A stretch of DNA of 64,000 nt from JAFGSI01 sp041287425 (lineage in GTDB: Bacteria; Chloroflexota; Anaerolineae; Anaerolineales; Villigracilaceae): NCBI GenBank assembly GCA_041287425.1, contig JBEULG010000004.1, positions 68,448 through 132,447 on the forward strand, given 5' to 3'. The notes beneath the pieces are model-generated. The model saw only the letters and a list, made by a program, of their open reading frames with translations. It made no database searches and was not told where the DNA came from. Position 1 is the first letter of the stretch. Every line of letters starts with the position of its first letter. The position numbers and the translations under genes are program-made. Below are positions 25,833 to 37,181 of this stretch, piece after piece.

Positions 25833-26018
25833 GCCATCACGCTCGTTTCCATTTTTCCATCCTTGCAAAGTTGCGGCTCAGTCTGGTTTGCCGAGAATCG
25901 GGCAACGGTTTTCGCTCGCGACGGGTTCTCTGTCTGGAAGGCATCCCGCTTCCGGTGGTGAAAGAAAATCTCGGGCATAAACCTTTGCAAGGCTTCTCTC
26001 ATCCCCCTGGAGGTCATG

Positions 26019-26414
26019 ATGCCATCCAAACAAAAGCGTTTCCACCTGTTGATTGCCGTCCTGGTGCTGGTCAGCGTTGCCTGCACCTGCGCCATCCCCG
26101 GCTTGAGTTCCCGGCCGAGCATTGTAGGTAGTTGGGAGGCCGATTACCGCGGCGACCGGGTCGGTTTCGTCTTCGAAAGCAGCGGCAATTTCAGCATTTC
26201 GATCAATGGGAACGTGGCCGGCCACGGGCGCTACACGGTGAACGATAATGTCACCCCCTATCAACTCGATTTGCTGTACGACGACGGCGTCAGAATCTAT
26301 ACGATCTTCGATTTTACCGACGCCAACACGATGCGCCTGGAGAACGCCGAAATTGGCGCCCCCCGCCCCACCACATTCTCGGATTACGGTGTGTTCAGGC
26401 GGCTGAATCCGTAA
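26019..26414 (+). CDS. small lipoprotein with lipocalin-like domain
   Basis: 131 residues. A signal peptide ends in the lipobox VSVAC, so the protein is lipid-anchored on the cell surface. The mature part begins IVGSWEADYRGDRVGFVFESSGNF and has alternating beta strands and a closing YGVFRRL, like small lipocalin-type or stress-related lipoprotein domains. No ligand can be proposed. ATG 26019 is chosen because GGAGG lies 5 bases upstream; ATG 26016 would leave only two. Two GC-rich hairpins follow it. Confidence 0.75.
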   Translation: MPSKQKRFHLLIAVLVLVSVACTCAIPGLSSRPSIVGSWEADYRGDRVGFVFESSGNFSISINGNVAGHGRYTVNDNVTPYQLDLLYDDGVRIYTIFDFTDANTMRLENAEIGAPRPTTFSDYGVFRRLNP

Positions 26415-26432
26415 AACCAGGCTCATCGTATT

Positions 26433-26459
26433 CTCCCGCCGGACGTTTTGGCGGGGGAG
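26433..26459 (+). terminator. GC-rich hairpin after the lipoprotein gene
   Basis: CTCCCGCC pairs with GGCGGG(gg)AG around an 9-base loop. There is no T-run, so it is a weak terminator candidate or an RNA-stabilising hairpin. Confidence 0.4.
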
Positions 26460-26494
26460 GGTAAGGTTTGTCCATTGATGAACCGCTCGGCGCT

Positions 26495-26517
26495 GGCGGG
26501 GGATTTCATCCCCCGCC
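26495..26517. repeat. perfect 9-bp inverted repeat before the nitroreductase gene
   Basis: GGCGGGGGA, TTTCA loop, TCCCCCGCC. It lies 75 bases before the ATG at 26593 and shares the GGCGGGGGA core with the hairpin 36 bases upstream. Confidence 0.6.
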
Positions 26518-26592
26518 GCGTCTGTGCCTGTCCTGGCAGTCAGGGCAAATTTGAATCGCCTCTCATCGAAACGAACTATCCGGAGAAATGTC

Positions 26593-27354
26593 ATGGACAA
26601 CGCCGTTATTCAAACCATGCTCAACCACCGCTCGGTACGCAAGTACAAGAAGGACCAACCGCCCGACGAGGTGGTGCAGGCCATCGTCCGCGCCGGTCAG
26701 CAGGCGCCGTTTGCGTCACAGTTGTATTCGGTGCTGTTGACCCGCAAGAAGAAGGCGCCTTTTGGCGCGCCGCTGTGGTTCACCATCTGCGTTGACTTGT
26801 ACAAACTGGAACGCTTCATGAAACTGCGCGGCTGGGAGGTGGTGACCAACGACCTGGATTTACTCTTCTTCGGCATTCAGGACGCCGCCTACATGGCCCA
26901 AAACATGGTCGTCGCCGGCGAGAGCCTGGGGCTGTTCTCCTGTTTCCTGGGTGCTGCCCCGCACATGGCCGAGCGCATCGCCAGGGAATTCAAACTGCCC
27001 CGGCGCGTCTTCCCGCTCGTCCAACTGGTGATGGGCTACCCCGCCGAGGATTTCCCGCCGCGCCCGCGCTGGCCGCTGTGGTTCACCCTCTTCGAGGACG
27101 AATACCCCGAATTCACCGACGAGCAGGTCGCCGAGGCGATGAAGGTGATGGACGAAGGCTACCTGGCGCAGGGATACTACGTCAAACAAAAGGCCAAAAT
27201 CCGCCTGGAGGGCGGCCGGCGCGAGACCTACACCTACGATAACTATTCCTGGACGGAACATATCTCGCGCAAATGGGGCCAGTGGTACCCATCGCCCAAA
27301 GAGTTGGTGGAGCAATTGCGCAAACGCGGCTTCGACGTTACCCGCCCTGAGTAG
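26593..27354 (+). CDS. nitroreductase-family oxidoreductase
   Basis: FMN-dependent NAD(P)H oxidoreductase of 253 residues. The N-terminus carries the FMN-binding pattern HRSVRKYKKDQPPDEVVQAIVRAGQQAPFASQ, the middle the dimer helix (DAAYMAQNMVVAGESLGLFSCFLGA), and then LVMGYPAEDFPPRPR. The C-terminal ~80 residues extend the core as in NfsA/FRP-type enzymes. The natural substrate is unknown. The start is ATG 26593 with CGGAGA upstream. It stands just before secA but secA has its own promoter. Confidence 0.87.
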   Translation: MDNAVIQTMLNHRSVRKYKKDQPPDEVVQAIVRAGQQAPFASQLYSVLLTRKKKAPFGAPLWFTICVDLYKLERFMKLRGWEVVTNDLDLLFFGIQDAAYMAQNMVVAGESLGLFSCFLGAAPHMAERIAREFKLPRRVFPLVQLVMGYPAEDFPPRPRWPLWFTLFEDEYPEFTDEQVAEAMKVMDEGYLAQGYYVKQKAKIRLEGGRRETYTYDNYSWTEHISRKWGQWYPSPKELVEQLRKRGFDVTRPE

Positions 27355-27406
27355 CGGCCATCGCCTCCCCGGCGGCGGTTCTTACTTTCCTCTAACCCCG
27401 CTGTGC

Positions 27407-27412
27407 TATAAT
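27407..27412 (+). promoter_or_regulatory. extended -10 box for secA
   Basis: TGCTATAAT: a perfect -10 with the upstream TG dinucleotide, 19 bases before the secA ATG. The -35 region is weak, as is usual with extended -10 promoters. Confidence 0.6.
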
Positions 27413-27431
27413 CGCCGCCGAAAGGCTGTCT

Positions 27432-30400
27432 ATGCTCCAAAGATTCGTCAAACTCGTCGGGGGCGACCCCAACAAGAAAGAAATCGAAAAAATCAGCGAC
27501 CTCGTCGCCCGTATCAACGCCCTGGAGCCCGAATTCGAGGCCCTCAGCGATGAGGCTCTGCGCGCCAAGACGGGCGAGTTCCGGGCGCGGCTGGCAGCGG
27601 CAACGGAGGGCATCGAGAAAGAGGACGACCGCCTCCAGGTGGAGCGGCAGGTGCTGGACGAAATCCTGCCGGAAGCCTTCGCCGCCGTGCGCGAGGCCGC
27701 CAAACGGACCATCGGCCTGCGCCCCTACGATGTGCAACTCATCGGCGGCGTCGTCCTGCATCGCGGCCAAATCGCCGAAATGCGCACCGGCGAGGGCAAG
27801 ACGCTGGTCGCGACCCTGCCCATCTACCTGAACGCCCTGACCGGCCGGGGAGTCCATCTCGTGACGGTCAACGATTACCTCGCCCGCCGCGACGCCCGCT
27901 GGATGGGCGCTATCTATCACTTCCTCGGCCTGTCGGTCGGCATCCTGCAAATGGCCGCCGTGACGGAGAACGGCAAAAAGGCCTTCCTCTACGACCCCGA
28001 ACGCGAACATCCCCGCGAAGACCAGCATCAGATGCGCATGGTGGACCGCGTCGAGGCCTACCGCTCCGACATCACCTACGGCACCAACGCCGAGTTCGGC
28101 TTCGATTACCTGCGCGACAACATGACCATGCGCCTGGAAGACCGCGTCCAGCGCGGCCACCATTACGCCATCGTGGACGAGGTGGACAACGTCCTCATCG
28201 ACGAGGCCCGCACACCGCTCATCATTTCCGGCCCGGCCTCGGAGGATGTGGAGTGGTATCCGCGCATGGCTCAGATCGTGCGCCAACTGCGCCCCGAGGA
28301 TTACGAGGTCGATGAAAAAGACCGCACCGTCTCGCTGACCGAAATCGGCACCGCCCACGTCGAGCAACTGCTCGGCCAGCCCCTCGGCGACCCCGACCGC
28401 CCCGAAGACGTGACTCCTGAACAGGCGCGCCTGCTGGGCTACCTGGAACAAGCCTTGCGCGCCCAGCACCTCTTCAAGCGCAACAAAGACTACCTCGTCC
28501 AGGCAGGCAAAGTCGTCATCGTGGACGAGTTCACCGGCCGCCTGATGCCCGGCCGGCGCTGGTCCGACGGCCTGCACCAGGCCGTCGAGGCCAAGGAGGG
28601 CGTGCGGGTCGAACCGGAAAACGTCACCTACGCCACCATCACCCTGCAAAATTACTTCCGCATGTACCGCAAACTGGCCGGCATGACCGGCACGGCGCTC
28701 ACCGAGGCGGAAGAATTTCACAAAATCTACAAACTCGAAGTCCTGCCGATTCCCACCAACCTGGAATATCAGGCCTTCGGCCCCAACGCGCCGCTGGTGG
28801 AGGTCAAGGCCAGAGACGAGGAGGGCTACGAGTACGCCTACTTCGCCCGCCGCGGCGACCCGGAAAAGCGAGTCGTTTTCTGGCGGCGCAAAGACTATCC
28901 GGATGTCATCTACCGCACCGCCGAGGCCAAACTGCGCGCCATCGTGCGCGAGATTGTGCGCGAACATGTGCGCGGCCGCCCGCTCCTGGTCGGCACCACC
29001 TCGGTCGAGAATTCGGAGCGGCTCTCCAGCCGTCTGCGGGCCGAGCCGGTGCGCCGCCTGATGCAGGTATTGCTCATCCGCCACGCCTGGCTGGAGGCCA
29101 ACCAACGCATCGAAGATGGACGCGCTATCCCCGAACTGCGGCCGTTCAACCGCCCGCTCGAATCGCTGCGCCCCGAGGACCTGCGGCCTATGGCGAAGGA
29201 ACTTGGCCTCTCGCTCAACCCCGAAGAACCGGCCAACCTGGAGCGGCTGCTTGTCATCTTGAAATTGCAGGACAACGATAAAGACCGACTGAAGTCGGTC
29301 CTCCAAGGCGGCGTGCCGCACCAGGTGCTGAACGCCCGCAAGCACACCGAAGAATCGCAAATCATCGCCGGGGCCGGCGCCTTCGGCGCGGTGACCATCG
29401 CCACCAACATGGCCGGCCGCGGCGTGGACATCAAACTCGGCGGCGAACTGGCCGAAGAGGTGCTCAACACCGTCAACCGCGTCCTGCGCAAGGCCGGTTA
29501 CCGCGACCCCTTCGACATGAGCCTCCAGGAGCGCCGCGCCGCCCTTCAGCAGATGGACCCGTCCCTGTTCGGCATCTACGAGGGCGAGGTCAAATTCTTC
29601 CTCCAGTACTTCGAGGATATGGAACGCGTCCGCGCCCTGGGCGGCCTCTACGTCATCGGTTCCGAGCGCCACGAGGCGCGGCGCATCGACAATCAGTTGC
29701 GCGGCCGCGCCGCCCGTCAGGGCGACCCCGGCGCATCGCGCTTCTACCTTTCCCTCGAAGACGACCTCATGCGCCTGTTCGGCGGCGAACAGGTCAAGAA
29801 CATGATGCAGCGCCTGAACATTGACGACGATTACCCGCTCGAGGCGCGCATGGTCAGCAACCTCATCGAAAGTTCGCAGCACCGCGTCGAGGGCGCCAAC
29901 TTCGACGTCCGCAAGCACCTGCTCGAATACGACGACGTCCTCAATGCCCAGCGCATGCGCATCTATGCCCAGCGCAACCGCGTCTTCGAGAAAGAGGACT
30001 TGAGCGAGGACGTGGACGAACTCATCCGCCAGGAGATTGGGCGGCGGGTCAAAGAGGCGACAGAGAACGGCCACCACTGGCGGCTGCTGGCCTGGCTGGA
30101 GCAGACTCAACCCTCCTTCCCCGCTCCGCAAGGCATCTTCCCCTCCTTCTCCTACCGCGCCCTGCTCGACCAACTGGCCGAAGTCGCCGACGCCGACCTC
30201 AAGGACAGCCTGCTGGCACTGGCCGCCGACGCCCTCCAGGCCGAACAGAATCACTTCGCAGAAGCCGCCGCCGAGCAAATCGAACGCGCCGGCGCCGCCC
30301 TGCAAAACCAGCGGCAGGAGCATCGCGACGCCCTGGACATTTTCTTTGACGCCATCTCCGACTTTGAAGAAAGCGACCGCCGCAGCCCACAGGCGATGCT

Positions 30401-31358
30401 CGAGGAACTGCAGACCGCCGTCCGCACCCCCTTGCGCCTGAGCAACCAGCAACTCCGCCTGCTGGCAGACGGCGACCGTCAACTTCGGGAGGAACTCAGC
30501 CGACAAATCGAGGCCGCCCTGACCGGCGTCGCCGTCGAACGGCTGGTCAGAGGCCTGGAACTGCGGCTGGGCGAACCGCTCGGCCTGAACCCCGCCGACT
30601 TGCAACCGCTCGATTGGGATGAAATCGCCGCCCAGGTCGAAACCCGCCTGGCAGCAGCCCTGGAGGAGCGGCGCGAACGCCTGCTTGGCGGCGACGGACA
30701 GATCGTCCGCGACCTGGAGGCGGCCCTCGAGCGCCAGCCGCAGCCCTGGGACGAGCAGACGCGTCTGCGCCTGCTGGGGCTGATGGCCCAGGGGGCGCGC
30801 ACCGTCTTCGACCCGCGCACGCACCGGCAGGTGCGCCTGTACTTCAACCGCTTGAACTACATCTACCTGGCCGGGGCGCTCGTCTCTGGCCTGCCGCCCG
30901 AAGCATTGGAGGCGCGCCTTCTCGACCACCTGAGGCAAGCGCGGCAGGCGCTGTGCGCCGCTTGGGGGCAGAGCGCCGGCCAGGCGGAGGCAGTCTCCGC
31001 CACAGAAGCCGGCCGCCAGGTGATGAACCAGGTCTATCGTCAAGTGCTGCTGAGCAGCATCACCGAACTGTGGGTGGATTATTTGACCCGCATCGAGGCC
31101 CTGCGCGTCTCCATCGGCCTGGAGGCTTACGCCCAGCGCGACCCGCTGGTACAATATAAGAGTCAGGCCTCACAAATGTTCCAAACCCTGCTGGCCGACA
31201 TCCGCGCCGCAGTGGTCAGCCGGATTTTTCATTATCAGCCGCGCCGGGCGGTCGTTCAGACCGCCGAGGCCGAAGTCGAGCCGACAGCCGCGGCGCTGGC
31301 GGCTGCAGGCGGCCCACCGGTTGCGCCCGGCAAGAAGCGTAAGCGCCATCGGCATTGA
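27432..31358 (+). CDS. secA: protein translocase ATPase SecA, unusually large
   Basis: Motor ATPase that drives preproteins through SecYEG. All core motifs are present: MRTGEGKTLVA (~116), the DEAD-type DEVDNVLIDEARTPL (~248), the preprotein cross-linking region, the SVENSERLSSRLR motif (~525), TNMAGRGVDIKLGG (~659) and the QLRGRAARQGDPG and LLEYDDVLNAQRMRIY (~830) segments. The protein has 1308 residues, against ~830-950 in most bacteria. Extra length lies in an insert at ~535-628 and in a C-terminal region of ~470 residues rich in Glu, Ala, Leu, Gln. The usual cysteine zinc-binding tail is missing and it ends in a basic KKRKRHRH stretch. Confidence 0.95.
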   Translation: MLQRFVKLVGGDPNKKEIEKISDLVARINALEPEFEALSDEALRAKTGEFRARLAAATEGIEKEDDRLQVERQVLDEILPEAFAAVREAAKRTIGLRPYDVQLIGGVVLHRGQIAEMRTGEGKTLVATLPIYLNALTGRGVHLVTVNDYLARRDARWMGAIYHFLGLSVGILQMAAVTENGKKAFLYDPEREHPREDQHQMRMVDRVEAYRSDITYGTNAEFGFDYLRDNMTMRLEDRVQRGHHYAIVDEVDNVLIDEARTPLIISGPASEDVEWYPRMAQIVRQLRPEDYEVDEKDRTVSLTEIGTAHVEQLLGQPLGDPDRPEDVTPEQARLLGYLEQALRAQHLFKRNKDYLVQAGKVVIVDEFTGRLMPGRRWSDGLHQAVEAKEGVRVEPENVTYATITLQNYFRMYRKLAGMTGTALTEAEEFHKIYKLEVLPIPTNLEYQAFGPNAPLVEVKARDEEGYEYAYFARRGDPEKRVVFWRRKDYPDVIYRTAEAKLRAIVREIVREHVRGRPLLVGTTSVENSERLSSRLRAEPVRRLMQVLLIRHAWLEANQRIEDGRAIPELRPFNRPLESLRPEDLRPMAKELGLSLNPEEPANLERLLVILKLQDNDKDRLKSVLQGGVPHQVLNARKHTEESQIIAGAGAFGAVTIATNMAGRGVDIKLGGELAEEVLNTVNRVLRKAGYRDPFDMSLQERRAALQQMDPSLFGIYEGEVKFFLQYFEDMERVRALGGLYVIGSERHEARRIDNQLRGRAARQGDPGASRFYLSLEDDLMRLFGGEQVKNMMQRLNIDDDYPLEARMVSNLIESSQHRVEGANFDVRKHLLEYDDVLNAQRMRIYAQRNRVFEKEDLSEDVDELIRQEIGRRVKEATENGHHWRLLAWLEQTQPSFPAPQGIFPSFSYRALLDQLAEVADADLKDSLLALAADALQAEQNHFAEAAAEQIERAGAALQNQRQEHRDALDIFFDAISDFEESDRRSPQAMLEELQTAVRTPLRLSNQQLRLLADGDRQLREELSRQIEAALTGVAVERLVRGLELRLGEPLGLNPADLQPLDWDEIAAQVETRLAAALEERRERLLGGDGQIVRDLEAALERQPQPWDEQTRLRLLGLMAQGARTVFDPRTHRQVRLYFNRLNYIYLAGALVSGLPPEALEARLLDHLRQARQALCAAWGQSAGQAEAVSATEAGRQVMNQVYRQVLLSSITELWVDYLTRIEALRVSIGLEAYAQRDPLVQYKSQASQMFQTLLADIRAAVVSRIFHYQPRRAVVQTAEAEVEPTAAALAAAGGPPVAPGKKRKRHRH

Positions 31359-31366
31359 TTGCGGTT

Positions 31367-32392
31367 ATGAACATACCCCTCGACTATCATGCCCTGCCCA
31401 AGGTGGATCTTCACCGCCATCTCGAAGGCTCCCTGCGCCTCGAGACGATGCTCGACATCGCCCGCGCCCATCAGATCACCATCCCGGCCAACATCGTCCA
31501 TCTGAGCAATCTGGTGCAGGTGCAGAACGGCGAACCGTTTACCTATCAAAATTTCCTGGCCAAGTTTGCCACCCTGCGCATGTTCTACCGTTCGCCGGAG
31601 GTCATTCACCGCGTCACCATGGAGGCGGTCGAAGACGCCGCCCGCGACAACGTGCGCTACCTGGAACTGCGCTTCACGCCGGTGGCGCTCAGCCGGGCCG
31701 AACGTTTCCCCCTGGCTGCCGTGACCGATTGGGTCTGTGACGCCGCCCGTCAGGCGAGCAAAAAATATGGCCTCACCGTCCGGCTGATTGCCTCGGTCAA
31801 CCGGCACGAGAGCATAGAACTGGCCGAGCAGGTAGCCTGGACGGCCGTTGATCACCTCGACCACGGCCTGGTCGGCCTCGACCTGGCCGGCAACGAAGCC
31901 GAATTTCCGGCCGCGCCCTTCGTGGGCCTGTTCCGCGAGGCCCGCCAGGCCGGGCTGGAGGCCACCATCCATGCCGGCGAGTGGGGCCAGCCGGCCAACA
32001 TTCGCCAGGCCATCGAAGAGTTCGGCGTCCGGCGCATCGGCCATGGGGTACGCGTCCTCGAGGACGAGTACACCACCGCCCTGGCACGCGAGCGCGGCGT
32101 GGTCTTCGAAATCTGCGTCACCAGCAATTACCAGAGCGGCGTCGTCCCCTCGCTGGAAGCCCATCCGCTGCCCCGCATGTTGAGCGCCGGCCTGGCCATC
32201 ACCCTCAACACCGACGACCCCAGCATCTCGCAAATCACCCTGTCAGACGAGTATCGGCAGGCGTGCGAAAGGCTTGGCCTCTCGCCGGAGGCGCTCAAAT
32301 ACCGCATCCTGGCCGCCGCCGAAGCCGGTTTCCTCAAAGAGGACGAGCGCCGCGCCCTGACGACGAAACTGCGCAAAGAACTCGGCCTCTAG
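31367..32392 (+). CDS. adenosine deaminase-family hydrolase
   Basis: Zinc amidohydrolase of 341 residues. Ligands and catalytic residues are visible: KVDLHRHLEGS (His 16, His 18), HAGE (~201), RIGHGVR, and TLNTDDPSIS near the C-terminus. This set fits deaminases of adenosine, adenine or related purines. The exact base or nucleoside is not certain, and an EICVTSNYQS segment occupies the position that differs between subfamilies. ATG 31367 is the likely start, 8 bases after secA; a TTG lies 12 bases earlier. Purine salvage is the probable role. Confidence 0.87.
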   Translation: MNIPLDYHALPKVDLHRHLEGSLRLETMLDIARAHQITIPANIVHLSNLVQVQNGEPFTYQNFLAKFATLRMFYRSPEVIHRVTMEAVEDAARDNVRYLELRFTPVALSRAERFPLAAVTDWVCDAARQASKKYGLTVRLIASVNRHESIELAEQVAWTAVDHLDHGLVGLDLAGNEAEFPAAPFVGLFREARQAGLEATIHAGEWGQPANIRQAIEEFGVRRIGHGVRVLEDEYTTALARERGVVFEICVTSNYQSGVVPSLEAHPLPRMLSAGLAITLNTDDPSISQITLSDEYRQACERLGLSPEALKYRILAAAEAGFLKEDERRALTTKLRKELGL

Positions 32393-32431
32393 CCGCCGGC
32401 CTGTCGCCGGTCCTCTCAAACCGTCCCTTGC

Positions 32432-32452
32432 AGCGCGCTCTGCGCTTTTTTT
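32432..32452 (+). terminator. short terminator after the deaminase gene
   Basis: A 5-bp stem AGCGC / GCGCT with loop GCTCT followed by a run of seven T's (32446-32452). The stem is short, so it may be only partly effective before aconitase. Confidence 0.5.
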
Positions 32453-32489
32453 GCCTCTCCTTTCCAAATTTCCTCGTCAGGAGTGCCCT

Positions 32490-35198
<2,709 letters not shown>

Positions 35199-35202
35199 AA
35201 AG

Positions 35203-35238
35203 AAAAGACCCGTTCCCTGTCAGGGAGCGGGTCTTTTC
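35203..35238. terminator. bidirectional terminator between aconitase and creatininase-family genes
   Basis: AAAAGACCCGTTCCC pairs with GGGAGCGGGTCTTTT around a short loop, with A's on one side and T's on the other. It serves acnA on plus and the gene ending at 35244 on minus. Confidence 0.92.
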
Positions 35239-35243
35239 GAAGA

Positions 35244-36032
35244 TTAGAGTTTGGCGAAGAACTCGTCCTGCAGACGTTTGGACTCGGTATCTTCTTTGAT
35301 GACCCGGATGGCCCGCGCCAGTACCTGGGCAGCCGCCGTCAGCCAGCGTTCGCCCTTCTCGGCCGTGGCCGGGCGGCCGTCGCCGCAGTAATGGGTGGGG
35401 TGGTCGGCGTACCACCAGATGCCGGTGCTGATGTCCAGGTCGCGCAGCGGCTTGAGCCGCCCCAGCGGCTGCCCTTCGCCGTCGGCGGGGATGGCGGCGC
35501 GGTCCACCAGATCGGGGCGAATGGCCAGGAGGATGCTGGTCTCGCGCTCGCCGGCGTGGCCGTCAACGGTCGTCTCCCAAATCGGCCCGGATTCGGCCTC
35601 CTGGACGCGATAAGGCGGTGGTGCCACGTAGACGACATAGTCGCGCCGGCTGGCGAGTTGGCACTGAGCGAAGAAGTAGATGAGCGAGTCGTTGCCCCCG
35701 TGTCCGTTGACCAGGACGATTTTCTTCAGCCCGTTGCGGGCAATCTCGCGGCAGACCGCCTCCAGCAGGCGCAGGAACAGGTCCGGTTCGAGGCCGATGC
35801 AGCCGGGAGTGTGGCGCGCCTCGAGAATCTGGGTGTAGAAAAAGTCCGGGTAAATCACCGCCGGCTCAAGGTCGGCGGCGCGCCGGCAGACTTCGCGGGC
35901 AATCAGCAGGTCGGTATTGAGCGGCAAGTGATGACCATGCCGTTCGATGCAGGAGAGCGGCAAAAGACAAACTCCTTGCGCTTTTTCGACCGCCTGAGGA
36001 AACTGGTCGCCGGTCAATTCTTCCCATCGCAT
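35244..36032 (-). CDS. creatininase-family amidohydrolase
   Basis: 262 residues of the creatininase/MftE/ArfB metal-dependent family. Metal-ligand stretches are IERHGHHLPLNTD, VNGHGGNDSLIYF and TTVDGHAGERETSILLA. Members act on creatinine, formamidopyrimidines of riboflavin/F420 synthesis, or the mycofactocin peptide; no partner genes of those routes lie nearby, so the substrate is open. The start is ATG 36032, with a perfect AGGAGGTG site 7 bases upstream. It is divergent from the SGNH-hydrolase gene. Confidence 0.87.
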   Translation of the reverse strand: MRWEELTGDQFPQAVEKAQGVCLLPLSCIERHGHHLPLNTDLLIAREVCRRAADLEPAVIYPDFFYTQILEARHTPGCIGLEPDLFLRLLEAVCREIARNGLKKIVLVNGHGGNDSLIYFFAQCQLASRRDYVVYVAPPPYRVQEAESGPIWETTVDGHAGERETSILLAIRPDLVDRAAIPADGEGQPLGRLKPLRDLDISTGIWWYADHPTHYCGDGRPATAEKGERWLTAAAQVLARAIRVIKEDTESKRLQDEFFAKL

Positions 36033-36070
36033 AAGAACACCTCCTGAAAGAGAATTTGGACGCCCGACAG

Positions 36071-36076
36071 TATAAA
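36071..36076 (-). promoter_or_regulatory. possible -10 box for the creatininase-family gene
   Basis: TATACT on the minus strand, about 40 bases before ATG 36032. It is 20 bases from an opposite-facing TATAAT. Confidence 0.4.
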
Positions 36077-36095
36077 CCAAAAAGGGGCGGTGGGG

Positions 36096-36101
36096 TATAA
36101 T
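36096..36101 (+). promoter_or_regulatory. -10 box for the SGNH-MBOAT operon
   Basis: Perfect TATAAT, 28 bases before ATG 36130. The -35 is unclear. Confidence 0.5.
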
Positions 36102-36129
36102 CTCGGCAATTCTTCCACAGGGTTGGGCC

Positions 36130-37176
36130 ATGACCTCGACTTCGTCCCCGAAACGTCCGCTCCACAGCCTGTTCTTTGCAATCCTGTTCTTCCTTGCCCT
36201 GGCTGGCGGGCTGGAGGGGGCGGCGCGTTCCTCGTGGGCGGCCGGTCATCTGCCCCGCTATCGTTCGTTCGGCAACGACCATTACCAGTTCGAAATCAAG
36301 TGGTTCGGGTTAGAGCGCTACGTCGCCCGACACGGGGGGGTGGACGTCCTCATCCTGGGCAATTCGATGGCCAATACGGGAGTGGACCCAGATGTCATCA
36401 CTGCCTTGTACGCCGAACAAACCGGCCGGCCCGTGGGCGTTTACAACTTTGGGGTCGAGGGGCTGACGCTGCACGGCAATCTTGCCCTGGCCGCTCTCCT
36501 GCTGGAGGAATATCAGCCGGAGGTGTTGGTCTTCGTCGCCGACGTGCGCGACCTGGACGACGCCAACCTGCCAAACAGCGAAGCGCGTTTGCTCTCGGAC
36601 CCGTGGGTCCGTTACCGTTTGGGAGAATGGACTCTGGCCGGCTGGCTGTTCGACCATTCACAGGCGCTGCAGGTGTACCTCCCTTACCGCAACTGGGTGC
36701 GCGCCGATTTCCCCGACACGTTTTACAACTACCTTTACCGCGCCGTGACGATCACCGAGAGCGGCTACGAACCGGATACGAACACCATCACCCTCGACGA
36801 GGCTGCCCTGAACGAAATCCGCAACTCGGCCGCCTGCACGCAGTATTACCCGCAAATCGAAATCGGCGCCGGGCGGCTGGAGGAATTGCGCGCCCTGCTG
36901 GCGCTTGCCAACCGGCACGGAGCGCGGCTGATCGTGGCCGAGATGCCGGTCAACCCGGTCGTGTACGAATGCATGACCGGAGCGGTGAATCGCGCCGATT
37001 TCCAACAGGCCATGACCGAGACGCTGGCGCCGGGCGGGGGCATCTTCTTGCCCGCTGAACCCGGCCTGCCGGTCGAGGCGCACATCGACATGCATCATCT
37101 CAACCGACAAGGCGCGGCTGCCTTCAGCCGTCAACTGGGCCTCGCCCTGCTGGGCCTCTACACCCCCTCCCGCTGA
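36130..37176 (+). CDS. SGNH-hydrolase-fold protein, AlgX/AlgJ-like partner of an MBOAT
   Basis: 348 residues. An N-terminal hydrophobic segment (LFFAILFFLALAGGLEGAA) anchors or exports the protein. The SGNH block I is ILGNSMANTG with the nucleophile Ser 79, and the Asp-His pair is likely in HIDMHHLNRQG near residue 320. Such proteins move acetyl groups to exported polysaccharide, fed by an MBOAT channel enzyme. The next gene, 6 bases downstream, is exactly such an MBOAT. The polymer is unknown. Confidence 0.8.
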   Translation: MTSTSSPKRPLHSLFFAILFFLALAGGLEGAARSSWAAGHLPRYRSFGNDHYQFEIKWFGLERYVARHGGVDVLILGNSMANTGVDPDVITALYAEQTGRPVGVYNFGVEGLTLHGNLALAALLLEEYQPEVLVFVADVRDLDDANLPNSEARLLSDPWVRYRLGEWTLAGWLFDHSQALQVYLPYRNWVRADFPDTFYNYLYRAVTITESGYEPDTNTITLDEAALNEIRNSAACTQYYPQIEIGAGRLEELRALLALANRHGARLIVAEMPVNPVVYECMTGAVNRADFQQAMTETLAPGGGIFLPAEPGLPVEAHIDMHHLNRQGAAAFSRQLGLALLGLYTPSR

Positions 37177-37181
37177 GCCCG

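Larger units (their letters stand above)
25708..26018. other. divergent intergenic region between hutU and a lipoprotein gene
   Basis: About 310 bases without a supportable gene. It holds a minus-strand TATAAT (25777-25782) for hutU and a well-formed plus-strand promoter at 25804-25832. The remaining ~180 bases before the ATG at 26019 would be an unusually long 5' leader. I see no known riboswitch or clear hairpin in it. Confidence 0.5.

Noticed and set aside
25833..26018. Riboswitch in the ~180-base leader of the lipoprotein gene
   Set aside because: No conserved core or strong stem was recognised by eye.
26525..26800. Selenoprotein or frameshift near the nitroreductase start
   Set aside because: The frame from 26593 is intact and matches the family N-terminus, so no recoding is needed.
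27243..31154. Open reading frame of 1303 codons on the minus strand opposite secA
   Set aside because: It is a composition effect. In GC-rich coding DNA with strong third-position GC bias, the antisense frame often lacks stops. Its product is a monotonous mix of Gly, Ala, Val, Gln, Asp, His, and there is no ribosome site. SecA motifs on plus are unambiguous.
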